This document shows, piece by piece, positions 1 to 5,695 of a stretch of DNA of 5,736 bases. The notes beneath the pieces were generated by a model. The model had not been told where the DNA came from. It searched no databases and saw only the letters and a program-made list of their open reading frames with translations. The DNA is from Thermoplasmata archaeon (lineage in GTDB: Archaea > Thermoplasmatota > Penumbrarchaeia > Penumbrarchaeales > Penumbrarchaeaceae). The translations under genes and the position numbers were made by a program. The stretch covers positions 1-5,736 of the forward strand of contig JAGLEG010000023.1 of assembly GCA_023145185.1 (NCBI GenBank). Direction: 5' to 3'. Position 1 is the stretch's first letter. Each line of letters opens with the position of its first letter.

Positions 1-18
1 AAAAAAGAGGAGTACTTA
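1..18 (+). repeat. Left copy of the 18-bp terminal overlap (circular closure)
   Basis: Bases 1-18 are identical to 5719-5736 (six A then GAGGAGTACTTA). Both copies are in the same reading frame of abiEi, and merging them completes that gene. The simplest reading is a circular molecule of 5,718 bp whose ends overlap in the assembly. A direct repeat at the edges of a tandem array is the alternative. Confidence 0.8.
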
Positions 19-776
19 CAAGTAATGAGCTATTCGAACTTGCTTCGGAAATGCTTGAGATTGAAGAAATGGACTATAGATATCTTTACACCGAGTATCT
101 CCATAAACTGCTGCAGCGGGGAATGGTTGTCAGACCTCGACGGGGAGTCTATGTTGCAGTCGATCCTTCATCGGATCCGATCGGTAAGAATTACCGATAT
201 ATCATTGCCTCAAAGATCAGAAGCGAGTATTATCTCGGCTTTCATACCGCCCTTGAGCTCCATGGTTGCGCGTATTCATGGTTCAAGAAGGTAACGATCT
301 GTCTCCCTCGAGGGAAACAATTCCGCCCCTTCGAATTCCGGGATTCCAGATATGTGTCCGTTTCAACTTCACACCCTGATAAGGGCATCGAGAGCATCTC
401 CAGGAGAGGCCACCAATTGTTCATCTCTAATCCTTCTCGAACCTTCCTTGATTGCCTGGACAGACCCCGATTGGCAGGTGGTTGGGAGGAGGTTCTGAAA
501 AGCCTTTCCAGTCTGCCAGGGGTAAAGGGTGAAGAGCTCCTGTCGATTCTCAGGATCTTTGACTGCAAGGTGTGTTATCGCAAGGTCGGATATGTGCTTG
601 ATATACTGAAAGACAACCCGTATTACGAGGGAATTACGGAGGAGATCAATAATCTATTACTTGAGCAGACCAGAGGTGCACCTGTTTACATGGATCGGAA
701 CCACCCCGGAGATTACAATGAGAAATGGAACATCTATCTGATCCCGAACATGAATAGAATGTTGGAGGGTATTTAA
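1..776 (+). CDS. abiEi: AbiEi-family antitoxin, winged-helix repressor (gene continues from 5703 across the circle junction)
   Basis: Antitoxin and transcriptional repressor half of an AbiE (type IV) toxin-antitoxin system, acting on DNA in the cytoplasm. The frame is open from the first base of the window, and ATG 51 is internal. Joining the window ends adds 22 residues (MTKEIQKRGVLTSNELFELA, then SE) and gives a 263-residue protein. Residues 1-58 form the family's N-terminal winged helix: RGVLTSNEL opening, helices, then a wing ending in RPRRGVYVAV. The C-terminal domain carries YYLGFHTALELHG (about 82-94) and SNPSRTFLDCLDRP (about 148-161), typical of AbiEi sensor domains. The stop lies 2 nt before the nucleotidyltransferase toxin gene, the canonical antitoxin-first order. 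Known AbiEi proteins repress their own operon by binding repeats in the promoter, and suitable repeats lie upstream of 5703. About half of its Arg codons are CGN, unlike the downstream genes. Family assignment is from motifs and neighbourhood. Confidence 0.87.
   Translation, partial: KRGVLTSNELFELASEMLEIEEMDYRYLYTEYLHKLLQRGMVVRPRRGVYVAVDPSSDPIGKNYRYIIASKIRSEYYLGFHTALELHGCAYSWFKKVTICLPRGKQFRPFEFRDSRYVSVSTSHPDKGIESISRRGHQLFISNPSRTFLDCLDRPRLAGGWEEVLKSLSSLPGVKGEELLSILRIFDCKVCYRKVGYVLDILKDNPYYEGITEEINNLLLEQTRGAPVYMDRNHPGDYNEKWNIYLIPNMNRMLEGI
764..769 (+). promoter_or_regulatory. Shine-Dalgarno site of abiEii
   Basis: GGAGGG lies 9 nt before ATG 779, inside the last codons of abiEi. It complements the 3' end of archaeal 16S rRNA and fixes the toxin start. 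The first gene of the operon appears leaderless while this internal gene has a good ribosome binding site, a usual archaeal pattern that also suggests co-translation of antitoxin and toxin. Confidence 0.75.
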
Positions 777-778
777 GT

Positions 779-1714
779 ATGTTAGAGAAAAACCTGAGTG
801 ATTTCCCTCTGGAAGTCGGTGAAAAGATTGAGCGTTTATTCGACATTGCCAACCGTATTTATTCTGCACCTTTCCTTTCAAAGAGGCTTGCATTCTACGG
901 CGGTACCTGTCTTAACTTCGTGCATCTTGAAAAGCCTCCCCGTTTGAGTCTGGACCTGGATTTCAACTTCAGAGACACCGGAAGCGGAAATTGGTGGGAA
1001 GAGAGAGATAAAATTGACAATATCCTGAAAATTATCTTTTCCGACCTTCATTATGAAGATGATGATATAAGGATACAGGCCAGTTATCCTCTGACCAGAT
1101 TCGAGGTATGGTACGAAACCACCTCCGGCGGTAGAGATTCAGTGAAGGTAGAAATTGGTTACCAGAGGCGACTACCGATCCTTCGGAATGATATGGCCCA
1201 TAACTGGTACAATCCCTTTTCTGGTCGCTCCATCGAGGTTCTAACCCCGGTCAGGGAGGAAATTTGCTCGAACAAGGTTGCAACGCTGCTGTTCCGTTAT
1301 AAATACCCGAGCCATTTTAGCGGTCGGGATCTGTTCGATGTGTACACCATCTCTCACATGGACCTGGATATGGATCTGTTCATGCCATCATTTGTTATAG
1401 ACAGTCTGACCCGACCCGAAAGGAGACTGGACAGGATAGCTGCCAATATATTACTGGAAGATGCAAGGATCGAGGGGAATGTGGAAGACCTCATCTTTGG
1501 TGATATCTCTCTTGGCGAGGTGTCATGCGAAGTGAATGGATTCGTAAATAAACTGATGGATGAGATAAAGAAGAAGTGGTCACCGTTGATAGATGATTTC
1601 TTTGAGCAACATGTTTTCAACCCGGATGAATATATCTCAAAGGGAATCCTGAACGAGAGTATTCGAGAACATCCGGGAATCTTATGGAGTCTTGAACGTT
1701 TGAAAAGAGTATAG
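779..1714 (+). CDS. abiEii: AbiEii-family nucleotidyltransferase toxin (DUF1814 type)
   Basis: Toxin of the AbiE pair. Characterised relatives (AbiEii, MenT) are polymerase-beta-fold nucleotidyltransferases, and MenT enzymes add nucleotides to tRNA acceptor ends and block translation. Family motifs are visible in order in this 311-residue protein. The glycine motif is FYGGTCLNFVHL (39-50; G41, G42, T43). The metal-binding aspartates are in SLDLDF (57-62; D59, D61). A third acidic strand is KVEIGY (123-128; E125), the conserved lysine is in NKVATLLFR (K166), and the RD..D signature is GRDLFDVY (182-189; R183, D184, D187). No key residue looks missing, so the enzyme is probably active. Length is normal for the family. 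It follows abiEi by 2 nt with a strong ribosome binding site and must share its promoter. Arg codons are about half CGN, matching abiEi and not the genes downstream. The stop is TAG, and the next gene lies in the same frame. Confidence 0.9.
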   Translation: MLEKNLSDFPLEVGEKIERLFDIANRIYSAPFLSKRLAFYGGTCLNFVHLEKPPRLSLDLDFNFRDTGSGNWWEERDKIDNILKIIFSDLHYEDDDIRIQASYPLTRFEVWYETTSGGRDSVKVEIGYQRRLPILRNDMAHNWYNPFSGRSIEVLTPVREEICSNKVATLLFRYKYPSHFSGRDLFDVYTISHMDLDMDLFMPSFVIDSLTRPERRLDRIAANILLEDARIEGNVEDLIFGDISLGEVSCEVNGFVNKLMDEIKKKWSPLIDDFFEQHVFNPDEYISKGILNESIREHPGILWSLERLKRV

Positions 1715-1744
1715 ATTGTCCCGCAAATTAACCCCTGGGAATCC

Positions 1745-2794
1745 TTGAATGATCTCTTATACTGCTCCATCGATGTTCCTTGTGTGATAGAAGAAAAAGA
1801 TGTATTCCAGGCTATCTATGATTATGCCTATGAGAGATACGATGATATTTTGCAGGAGTTCATAGAAGAACACATTCAGGAGTTCCCAGAAAAGGATTGG
1901 GAGCTGGAACCCGAACTTTGGCACAAGAACTTGATGTCCTACATCATGTACGAGGTTGAACAACCTGGAAATAACATTACAATCGCGGAAGAATTCGCCT
2001 CGACCTCGGAAGAGATCACGAAGGAACTCAGGGAGAAGATAATGCAGATGAGGAACATGATAAGGTCCCGTTTCGAGGTGGTATCCATGACGGATGACCG
2101 GATGACGGAAGTCAAGGACCTTCAGACAGGTAAGGAGTACAAGATCCTCTCGAAGTTGCCCGTGGAATATCAAAGGGGAGAGGTCCTGACGGGAAAGATA
2201 CATCCTTTCGGTGACACTTATCAGTTCACCGGCATCTATTTTCATACCAGGGGGACACCTTTTCCTTTCCCGAACTTGGATGATCTCATGGACCTTTACC
2301 AGGAAAGAGAAATGGAGGAACTCGAGGATATCAACCTCAAACCAGACAGATCCTTCTCGTGGATACTGAACAAGTATCCAATACGCATAGTGAATAGAAT
2401 GTGCAAAAGATACAGAATAAAGGAGAGAAGAAGGAAGGAGAAGATCGCATCCCTGGAGGATAGGATTGAAAATAAGATACCGGAGATCGTTAAATCTTCA
2501 TCCAAAGAGATGAGGGATTTTCTGAATATCCTGATCGAGAAAGGCGGATATGCCAAAATGGGTCCGCTCAAGAGTTATAAATATGGTACTATATCGGGTG
2601 GTGAGAATGAAACTCCCATAGGGAAATTGAGAGAGCTGGGTATACTCTTCGTCGGGAAGATGAAGGTGAATGGCAGGAGATACAGATCGGCGTTCATTCC
2701 GGTTGAGTTCAGGGATAAAATTGAATATGCTTTGATGGAAGAACCAGGCAAAGAAGTGGATCGGGGGCAGTCCACCATAGATAGGTTCCTGTAA
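1745..2794 (+). CDS. Unrecognised 349-aa protein with basic and wHTH-like regions and a C-terminal PIP-box-like motif; candidate replication protein
   Basis: I do not recognise this family. Residues 1-105 are acidic and helical. Residues 108-165 look like a small beta barrel (FEVVSMTDD, VKDLQTGKEYKIL, GEVLTGKIHPFGDTYQFTGI). Residues 205-245 are strongly basic (KRYRIKERRRKEK) and could bind nucleic acid. Residues 255-330 resemble a winged helix ending LRELGILFVGKM and FIPVEFRDKIEYAL. The protein ends GQSTIDRFL. Q342-x-x-I345-x-x-F348-L349 fits the PIP-box pattern (Q-x-x-hydrophobic-x-x-aromatic-bulky) by which archaeal replication and repair proteins bind PCNA, usually from the extreme C-terminus. 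No nuclease, helicase or Rep tyrosine motif is evident. The start appears to be TTG 1745, since no ATG lies between the upstream in-frame stop (1712) and residue 64; only a weak GGGA precedes it. It follows abiEii by 30 nt and is probably co-transcribed. Arg codons are mostly AGR. A replication role is inference. Confidence 0.85.
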   Translation: MNDLLYCSIDVPCVIEEKDVFQAIYDYAYERYDDILQEFIEEHIQEFPEKDWELEPELWHKNLMSYIMYEVEQPGNNITIAEEFASTSEEITKELREKIMQMRNMIRSRFEVVSMTDDRMTEVKDLQTGKEYKILSKLPVEYQRGEVLTGKIHPFGDTYQFTGIYFHTRGTPFPFPNLDDLMDLYQEREMEELEDINLKPDRSFSWILNKYPIRIVNRMCKRYRIKERRRKEKIASLEDRIENKIPEIVKSSSKEMRDFLNILIEKGGYAKMGPLKSYKYGTISGGENETPIGKLRELGILFVGKMKVNGRRYRSAFIPVEFRDKIEYALMEEPGKEVDRGQSTIDRFL

Positions 2795-2838
2795 CCTCAT
2801 AAATTGAATATCTGCATCTCAGGTCCAGGAAAGGCGAA

Positions 2839-3675
2839 ATGACCGATGTGAAAAGCGATGCACTGGTCAGGATCCTAAGAGCGGAGGACGCCGAGAAGGC
2901 GTATGATATATTCGAATCCGAGATGGAGCCCATAAGGAAACAATTGAGGCGCCTTGGGGGACATTCTCCCGGAGCTCTGGATGATTATATTCTGCATGGG
3001 GGCCTTCCGTTCTCGATAGGCCATATGGACCCGGCTCAACAGCTGTACGAGATGATAAGGAGGGTGATCGAAAAGGACGTCCCCCTGATCGGAGAACATG
3101 ATTCAAGAACGCTCAGGTCGATCCCTGCATTGATAGGAATGATCGCCCCTTCACCTGATATCTCCTTGAACTCGATCTCCAGGGATATCGATGGGCTGAG
3201 CATCTCATCGGTGAGGGCAGTACTGGATACGCTGAAGAGGTGCAGACTTATATTCGAGGTGGAAAAGGTTGGAAGCCCGAGGAGCTCCCTAAGGTCTGAT
3301 ACGAGGAAATATTTCCCTTCCTCTTCTCTTGCTGCCGCTGTCCTCTCATCCATGGGAAGGGATCCCAGGCAGTACACCGGCCAATTGGTGGAAACTGCCG
3401 TGTCTTCCCTGATCAAAAGAGGGATCTCAGGAACGAATTCCATGTCGCTGAGGTACATGAAAGGCAGGGGCATGGCCGATCTTGTTGTCGAGGATATCGA
3501 CCTTCATATCTCCATTGAGATCGGGTCGGGAAGAAAAGGAGATGGCCCAGTTCAATTGAGAAAGACCATGCGGGAGACATCATCGAAGTTCGGCATACTC
3601 ATATGCGATGTCCAGAGGCCTGAGCTGAATAATAATATCTTGAAGCTCCCTCTGAGGGAATTCCTGTGTTTGTAG
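2839..3675 (+). CDS. DUF4143/archaeal-ATPase-like protein lacking the ATPase domain (natural truncation or decayed copy)
   Basis: This 278-residue protein matches the arrangement of the region C-terminal to the P-loop domain in AAA/DUF4143 proteins. It has the linker motif LDDYILHGGLPF (47-58; compare LNYLKIGGIPEF in the complete ATPase at 4013-5320), then a winged-helix segment (about 105-140, SISSVRAVLDTLKRCRLIFEV). A nuclease-fold-like C-terminal domain follows, with E185 (QLVETAV), GMADLVV (211-217), IEIGSG (226-231) and a closing ILKLPLREFL. There is no Walker A, Walker B or sensor 1, so it cannot hydrolyse ATP alone, and the usual acidic residue before ADLV is Met. The start ATG has AGGAAAGG 4 nt upstream. 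The frame is closed by a stop at 2800-2802, so no hidden N-terminal domain lies upstream. The frame is intact and codon use is strongly AGR-biased, so it may be a working partner rather than a fossil. Its function is unknown. Confidence 0.75.
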   Translation: MTDVKSDALVRILRAEDAEKAYDIFESEMEPIRKQLRRLGGHSPGALDDYILHGGLPFSIGHMDPAQQLYEMIRRVIEKDVPLIGEHDSRTLRSIPALIGMIAPSPDISLNSISRDIDGLSISSVRAVLDTLKRCRLIFEVEKVGSPRSSLRSDTRKYFPSSSLAAAVLSSMGRDPRQYTGQLVETAVSSLIKRGISGTNSMSLRYMKGRGMADLVVEDIDLHISIEIGSGRKGDGPVQLRKTMRETSSKFGILICDVQRPELNNNILKLPLREFLCL

Positions 3676-3722
3676 GATCCAACGATGTTCAGAGATGGAC
3701 ATTATGGGATCAAGAACTTTAT

Positions 3723-3748
3723 CCAGAGGATCAACTTACTTGATCTGG
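3723..3748 (+). terminator. Possible 3' hairpin after the rightward gene cluster
   Basis: GATCAA (3729-3734) and TTGATC (3740-3745) form a perfect 6-bp stem with a 5-nt loop. CCA (3723-3725) and TGG (3746-3748) can extend it across a 3-nt bulge. It starts 47 nt after the stop of the last rightward gene. No clear oligo-T run follows, and archaeal termination depends mainly on T tracts, so terminator function is uncertain. Confidence 0.3.
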
Positions 3749-3870
3749 TCTCATCATTCGAATAATGAATAGTGATGTTCTTTGAACGCTGTAGATGCCG
3801 ATCGAAAATGTCATACACCCCTTGATGATTGCACATCGGGTCGATTCATGGGACAGTGTGTGAGTAACCC

Positions 3871-3878
3871 TTTAAATA
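3871..3878 (+). promoter_or_regulatory. Possible archaeal TATA box in the convergent intergenic region
   Basis: TTTAAATA within CCCTTTAAATAACGG resembles an archaeal TATA box and stands out in GC-richer surroundings. Transcription would start about 25 nt downstream and run through the two hairpins ending near 3980. No ORF follows on the + strand, so if it works it would drive a non-coding RNA. The motif is short and could be chance. Confidence 0.3.
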
Positions 3879-3933
3879 ACGGATTGTGAAACACGGACAA
3901 CGTGTCTATCAAACATCCTTCGCTAGCAATCTT

Positions 3934-3950
3934 CCCCTTCCCCGAAGGGG
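3934..3950. terminator. GC-rich hairpin between convergent genes
   Basis: CCCCTTC and GAAGGGG form a perfect 7-bp stem around a 3-nt CCC loop. On the - strand the same bases also offer a CCC-UUCG-GGG stable tetraloop fold. It lies 63 nt beyond the stop of the leftward ATPase gene and about 260 nt beyond the last rightward gene. Neither side has a T run, so it may be a transcript-end stabiliser or part of the larger structure at 3855-3980 rather than a true terminator. Confidence 0.4.
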
Positions 3951-4012
3951 TAGTGCACAGGGTTAAACCCCACACACACTAAAGCATGGCTCTAAAGGGG
4001 GCGAATGGATCA

Positions 4013-5320
4013 CTACATTTCTAACAGCATCTCTGGTATGATCTTGTATATTATCCTTATTCCGTCGATCTCATCAGATCCTTCCTTTCTCATATTCAAA
4101 AGAAATCCTTCTTTCAAACCATATCTCTTTGCTGCAGCAATAAGTCCAGTGACCTCTCTCTTGAATGTCTTTGGATCGTCCAATTCCCTTGTTACCTGAA
4201 TTGCCTTCACTATATTGAGACCTTCCTTTATCAAGAAATCACATTCAATACCGTTTACCGGATCGATATAGAAGTATATCTCATGACCTAACATCCTCAG
4301 GTGCAGGAATATCACGTTTTCTAATATCATTCCGGAGTCTATCCGATCACCTGTCATTATTGAATTTACCAATCCAGGATCAAGTGAGAACATCTTTGAA
4401 GGTCTTCTGATCATTTCCTTTGCAGATGCGAAATATTCCTTCACATGGTAGATAAGATGCGCTTGTTCCAGATAAGAAAGATAATCCATTATCGTATCCT
4501 TCGATACACCGAAAGTCCTGCTGAGCTGGGAGATGGATATCCTCGATGATGAATGGGCCATCAAGAAACGGGTGAGCTCACGAAGAAGCCTTTCGTTCCT
4601 GAGCTTGTATCTGGACATGATATCTCGAAACAGAACCTGATCGATGTACTCCCTTAGTCTGCTTGATGGATCTTCCATATCCAGGAACTCCGGTATTCCT
4701 CCGATCTTCAGATAATTCAGGAATCCATTCATGATGATCGGGTCTCTCCCTTTTCTTTCAAGGGAATCTGGCCCTACCTTGAATCTCATGAATTCTTTGA
4801 AGGAGAAGGGATAGAGGTTCAAAGTGTTGGTCCTACCTGTAAGCAAGGTTCCGAGTTCCTTTGATAGCAAACTGGAATTGGAGCCGGTTATCAGGAATTT
4901 CACTTCCTCCAATCCATCGTACGAGGTTCTCAAGTATCTCTCGAATCCATCGATATTCTGGATCTCATCTATCAGTACCATCAATTTTCCAGTGGGCCTT
5001 ATCCTCTCTCTATGGAGTTTGATCATTTTTTGAAGCAGTTCTATCTCCAAACTTGAAGAGAGCCTGAAATCCTCCAGATCGATATAGAGGATACTGTCAG
5101 ATCTTATCTTATCCTTTTCCAGCATCTCCCTGATCAGAAGTTTCATCAGCGTTGTTTTTCCACTTCTCCTGGGCCCCTGGATGATCACTATACCTTTTTC
5201 AAAAACCATCTTCTTTAACCTGTCCAGGTACGATCCTCTATGAAGGTACCTGCCAGGATCGATCCTGTCAAAGTCGTTCTGGTCAGTGATGATCTTGAAA
5301 AGTTCATCGTCATCGATCAT
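4013..5320 (-). CDS. AAA family ATPase with C-terminal DUF4143-type domain
   Basis: A full-length (435 residues) cytoplasmic P-loop ATPase of a type very common in archaea and of unsettled cellular role. The AAA core shows Walker A GPRRSGKT (49-56), Walker B MVLIDE (114-119), sensor 1 LITGSNS (143-149) and the LLTGR segment (159-163) followed by LYPFSFKEF. Next comes the linker LNYLKIGGIPEF (201-212), then a winged helix (about 258-292, ISQLSRTFGVSKDTIMDYLSYLEQ). The DUF4143-like, nuclease-fold domain has E334, the GIECDFLI motif (E359, D361) and AIQVT (Q375). The last motif has Gln and Thr where active nucleases carry E-x-K, so nuclease activity is doubtful. The start at 5320 is set by a TATA box 28 nt upstream, suggesting a leaderless mRNA. 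It is transcribed alone, away from abiEi. Arg codons are nearly all AGA/AGG. The protein at 2839-3675 is its ATPase-less relative. A role in partition, defence or regulation cannot be decided from sequence. Confidence 0.9.
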   Translation of the reverse strand: MIDDDELFKIITDQNDFDRIDPGRYLHRGSYLDRLKKMVFEKGIVIIQGPRRSGKTTLMKLLIREMLEKDKIRSDSILYIDLEDFRLSSSLEIELLQKMIKLHRERIRPTGKLMVLIDEIQNIDGFERYLRTSYDGLEEVKFLITGSNSSLLSKELGTLLTGRTNTLNLYPFSFKEFMRFKVGPDSLERKGRDPIIMNGFLNYLKIGGIPEFLDMEDPSSRLREYIDQVLFRDIMSRYKLRNERLLRELTRFLMAHSSSRISISQLSRTFGVSKDTIMDYLSYLEQAHLIYHVKEYFASAKEMIRRPSKMFSLDPGLVNSIMTGDRIDSGMILENVIFLHLRMLGHEIYFYIDPVNGIECDFLIKEGLNIVKAIQVTRELDDPKTFKREVTGLIAAAKRYGLKEGFLLNMRKEGSDEIDGIRIIYKIIPEMLLEM

Positions 5321-5343
5321 ATTACATGTATTGGATCAACTTG

Positions 5344-5352
5344 TATATATAG
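5344..5352 (-). promoter_or_regulatory. TATA box of the ATPase gene (leaderless promoter)
   Basis: Read leftward, CTATATATA is centred at 5348, 28 nt from the A of the start codon at 5320. That is the spacing between an archaeal TATA box and its transcription start, so the mRNA probably begins at or near the ATG. A second candidate, ATTTATAA (5384-5377), would give a leader of about 30 nt. The arm of the dyad at 5353-5366 abuts the upstream side where the BRE should be, so a protein bound there could block TBP/TFB. Confidence 0.6.
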
Positions 5353-5405
5353 CATACTATTATACTCTACTGATAATTATAAATATTGTTCAGTATAGTA
5401 GTATG
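5353..5405. repeat. 14-bp inverted repeat around an AT-rich core, next to the ATPase promoter
   Basis: CATACTATTATACT (5353-5366) and AGTATAGTAGTATG (5392-5405) are inverse complements at 13 of 14 positions, separated by 25 bp that include TTATAAAT. Each arm itself holds two ATACT-like units. The left arm touches the TATA box of the ATPase gene. This is an operator-like arrangement for a dimeric repressor, or an initiator binding site with a melting core. Confidence 0.6.
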
Positions 5406-5439
5406 ATATTTATTGCCTTTCTGTTTGTCATCTAACCTA

Positions 5440-5473
5440 ACTTTGACATATGAGTAACATTATGTGTCAAAGT
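5440..5473. repeat. 9-bp perfect inverted repeat ACTTTGACA / TGTCAAAGT
   Basis: ACTTTGACA (5440-5448) and TGTCAAAGT (5465-5473) are exact inverse complements with a 16-nt spacer that contains further complementarity (CATA/TATG). It lies in non-coding DNA between two divergent promoters and shares its TTTGAC half-site with the hairpin at 5490-5504, so both may bind the same protein. Confidence 0.6.
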
Positions 5474-5489
5474 GAGGCTGCAATAGGAC

Positions 5490-5506
5490 TTGACCTTCGG
5501 TCAAAG
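5490..5506. repeat. Short hairpin TTGACC-TTC-GGTCAA with the same half-site
   Basis: TTGACC (5490-5495) and GGTCAA (5499-5504) form a perfect 6-bp stem with a 3-nt loop. The right arm continues as GGTCAAAG, the inverse complement of CTTTGACC, matching the CTTTGACA half-sites of the inverted repeat 17 bp to the left. It is too short for confident function by itself. Confidence 0.5.
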
Positions 5507-5596
5507 ATGGACCCTTTTCAAACGTGTCGGAAGGGGCTTCACCATTTCTTTTCAAGAACTCGATCATACAGTGGGTCCGATCGCGATTAATGCAAA

Positions 5597-5695
5597 TGTA
5601 TTACAAAATATTGGTTGGATGCCATTATAAAGTAGAAAAATAAATATGCATAATGTTGCAGTAGTAATGGTTTTATACCTGTATTACGAATATAT
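5597..5695. repeat. Direct repeat TGTATTAC(A/G)AA
   Basis: TGTATTAC occurs at 5597-5604 and 5680-5687, each followed by an A-rich tail (AAAATAT and GAATATAT), with starts 83 bp apart. The right copy lies between the TATA box and start codon of abiEi. It may be a binding site shared by regulator or initiator, but two short copies in AT-rich DNA are weak evidence. Confidence 0.35.

Larger units (their letters stand above)
3855..3980. repeat. Nested inverted repeats with internal hairpins; possible structured RNA or cis-acting DNA site
   Basis: AGTGTGTG (3855-3862) is the exact inverse complement of CACACACT (3973-3980). Just inside, AACCC (3866-3870) matches GGGTT (3960-3964). Between them lie two small hairpins: ACACG/CGTGT (3891-3895/3901-3905, loop GACAA) and CCCCTTC/GAAGGGG (3934-3940/3944-3950, loop CCC). 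Together they could fold as a closed multi-branch structure of 126 nt. A TATA-like TTTAAATA at 3871-3878 lies within, so a rightward transcript from it would begin near 3898-3900 and omit the left arm. I do not recognise a known RNA family: no tRNA, SRP RNA, C/D or H/ACA pattern is clear. Confidence 0.45.
3676..4012. other. 337-bp intergenic region between convergent genes, no convincing ORF
   Basis: No credible coding sequence is seen; open stretches are about 30 codons or fewer and have no ribosome binding site. The region holds a hairpin after the rightward cluster (3723-3748), an imperfect dyad around ATTCGAAT (3754-3768), a TATA-like TTTAAATA (3871-3878), nested inverted repeats between 3855 and 3980, and a GC-rich hairpin (3934-3950). 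Termination of both converging transcripts, a small structured RNA, or a replication or transfer site are possible contents. Confidence 0.6.

Noticed and set aside
1..18. Terminal 18-mers as transposon target duplication or att core
   Set aside because: They lie inside an intact reading frame with no inverted termini, transposase or integrase in the window, so assembly overlap of a circle explains them better.
51..776. abiEi starting at ATG 51
   Set aside because: The frame is open to the left edge, and starting here would delete most of the first helix of the winged-helix domain. The joined ends supply a better start at 5703 with a promoter.
1712..1714. TAG read as pyrrolysine, fusing abiEii with the next protein
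   Set aside because: Three of the five genes end in TAG, and the abiEii C-terminus looks natural there. A fusion is not needed; kept only as a remote possibility.
3036..3473. Antisense ORF inside the ATPase-less gene, and similar antisense ORFs in other genes
   Set aside because: They lie opposite well-supported coding frames, have no start signals and show no family motifs.
3673..3762. TAG readthrough of the ATPase-less protein adding 29 residues
   Set aside because: The protein already ends in the family-like ILKLPLREFL, and the extension shows no recognisable motif.
3676..4012. tRNA or C/D-box RNA in the convergent region
   Set aside because: No T-loop consensus, acceptor stem or paired C and D boxes could be found. 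The TTGATGAT near 3821 lacks a matching D box.
4005..4199. Small + strand ORF opposite the ATPase 3' end
   Set aside because: It is a shadow of the ATPase reading frame with no ribosome binding site and no independent support.
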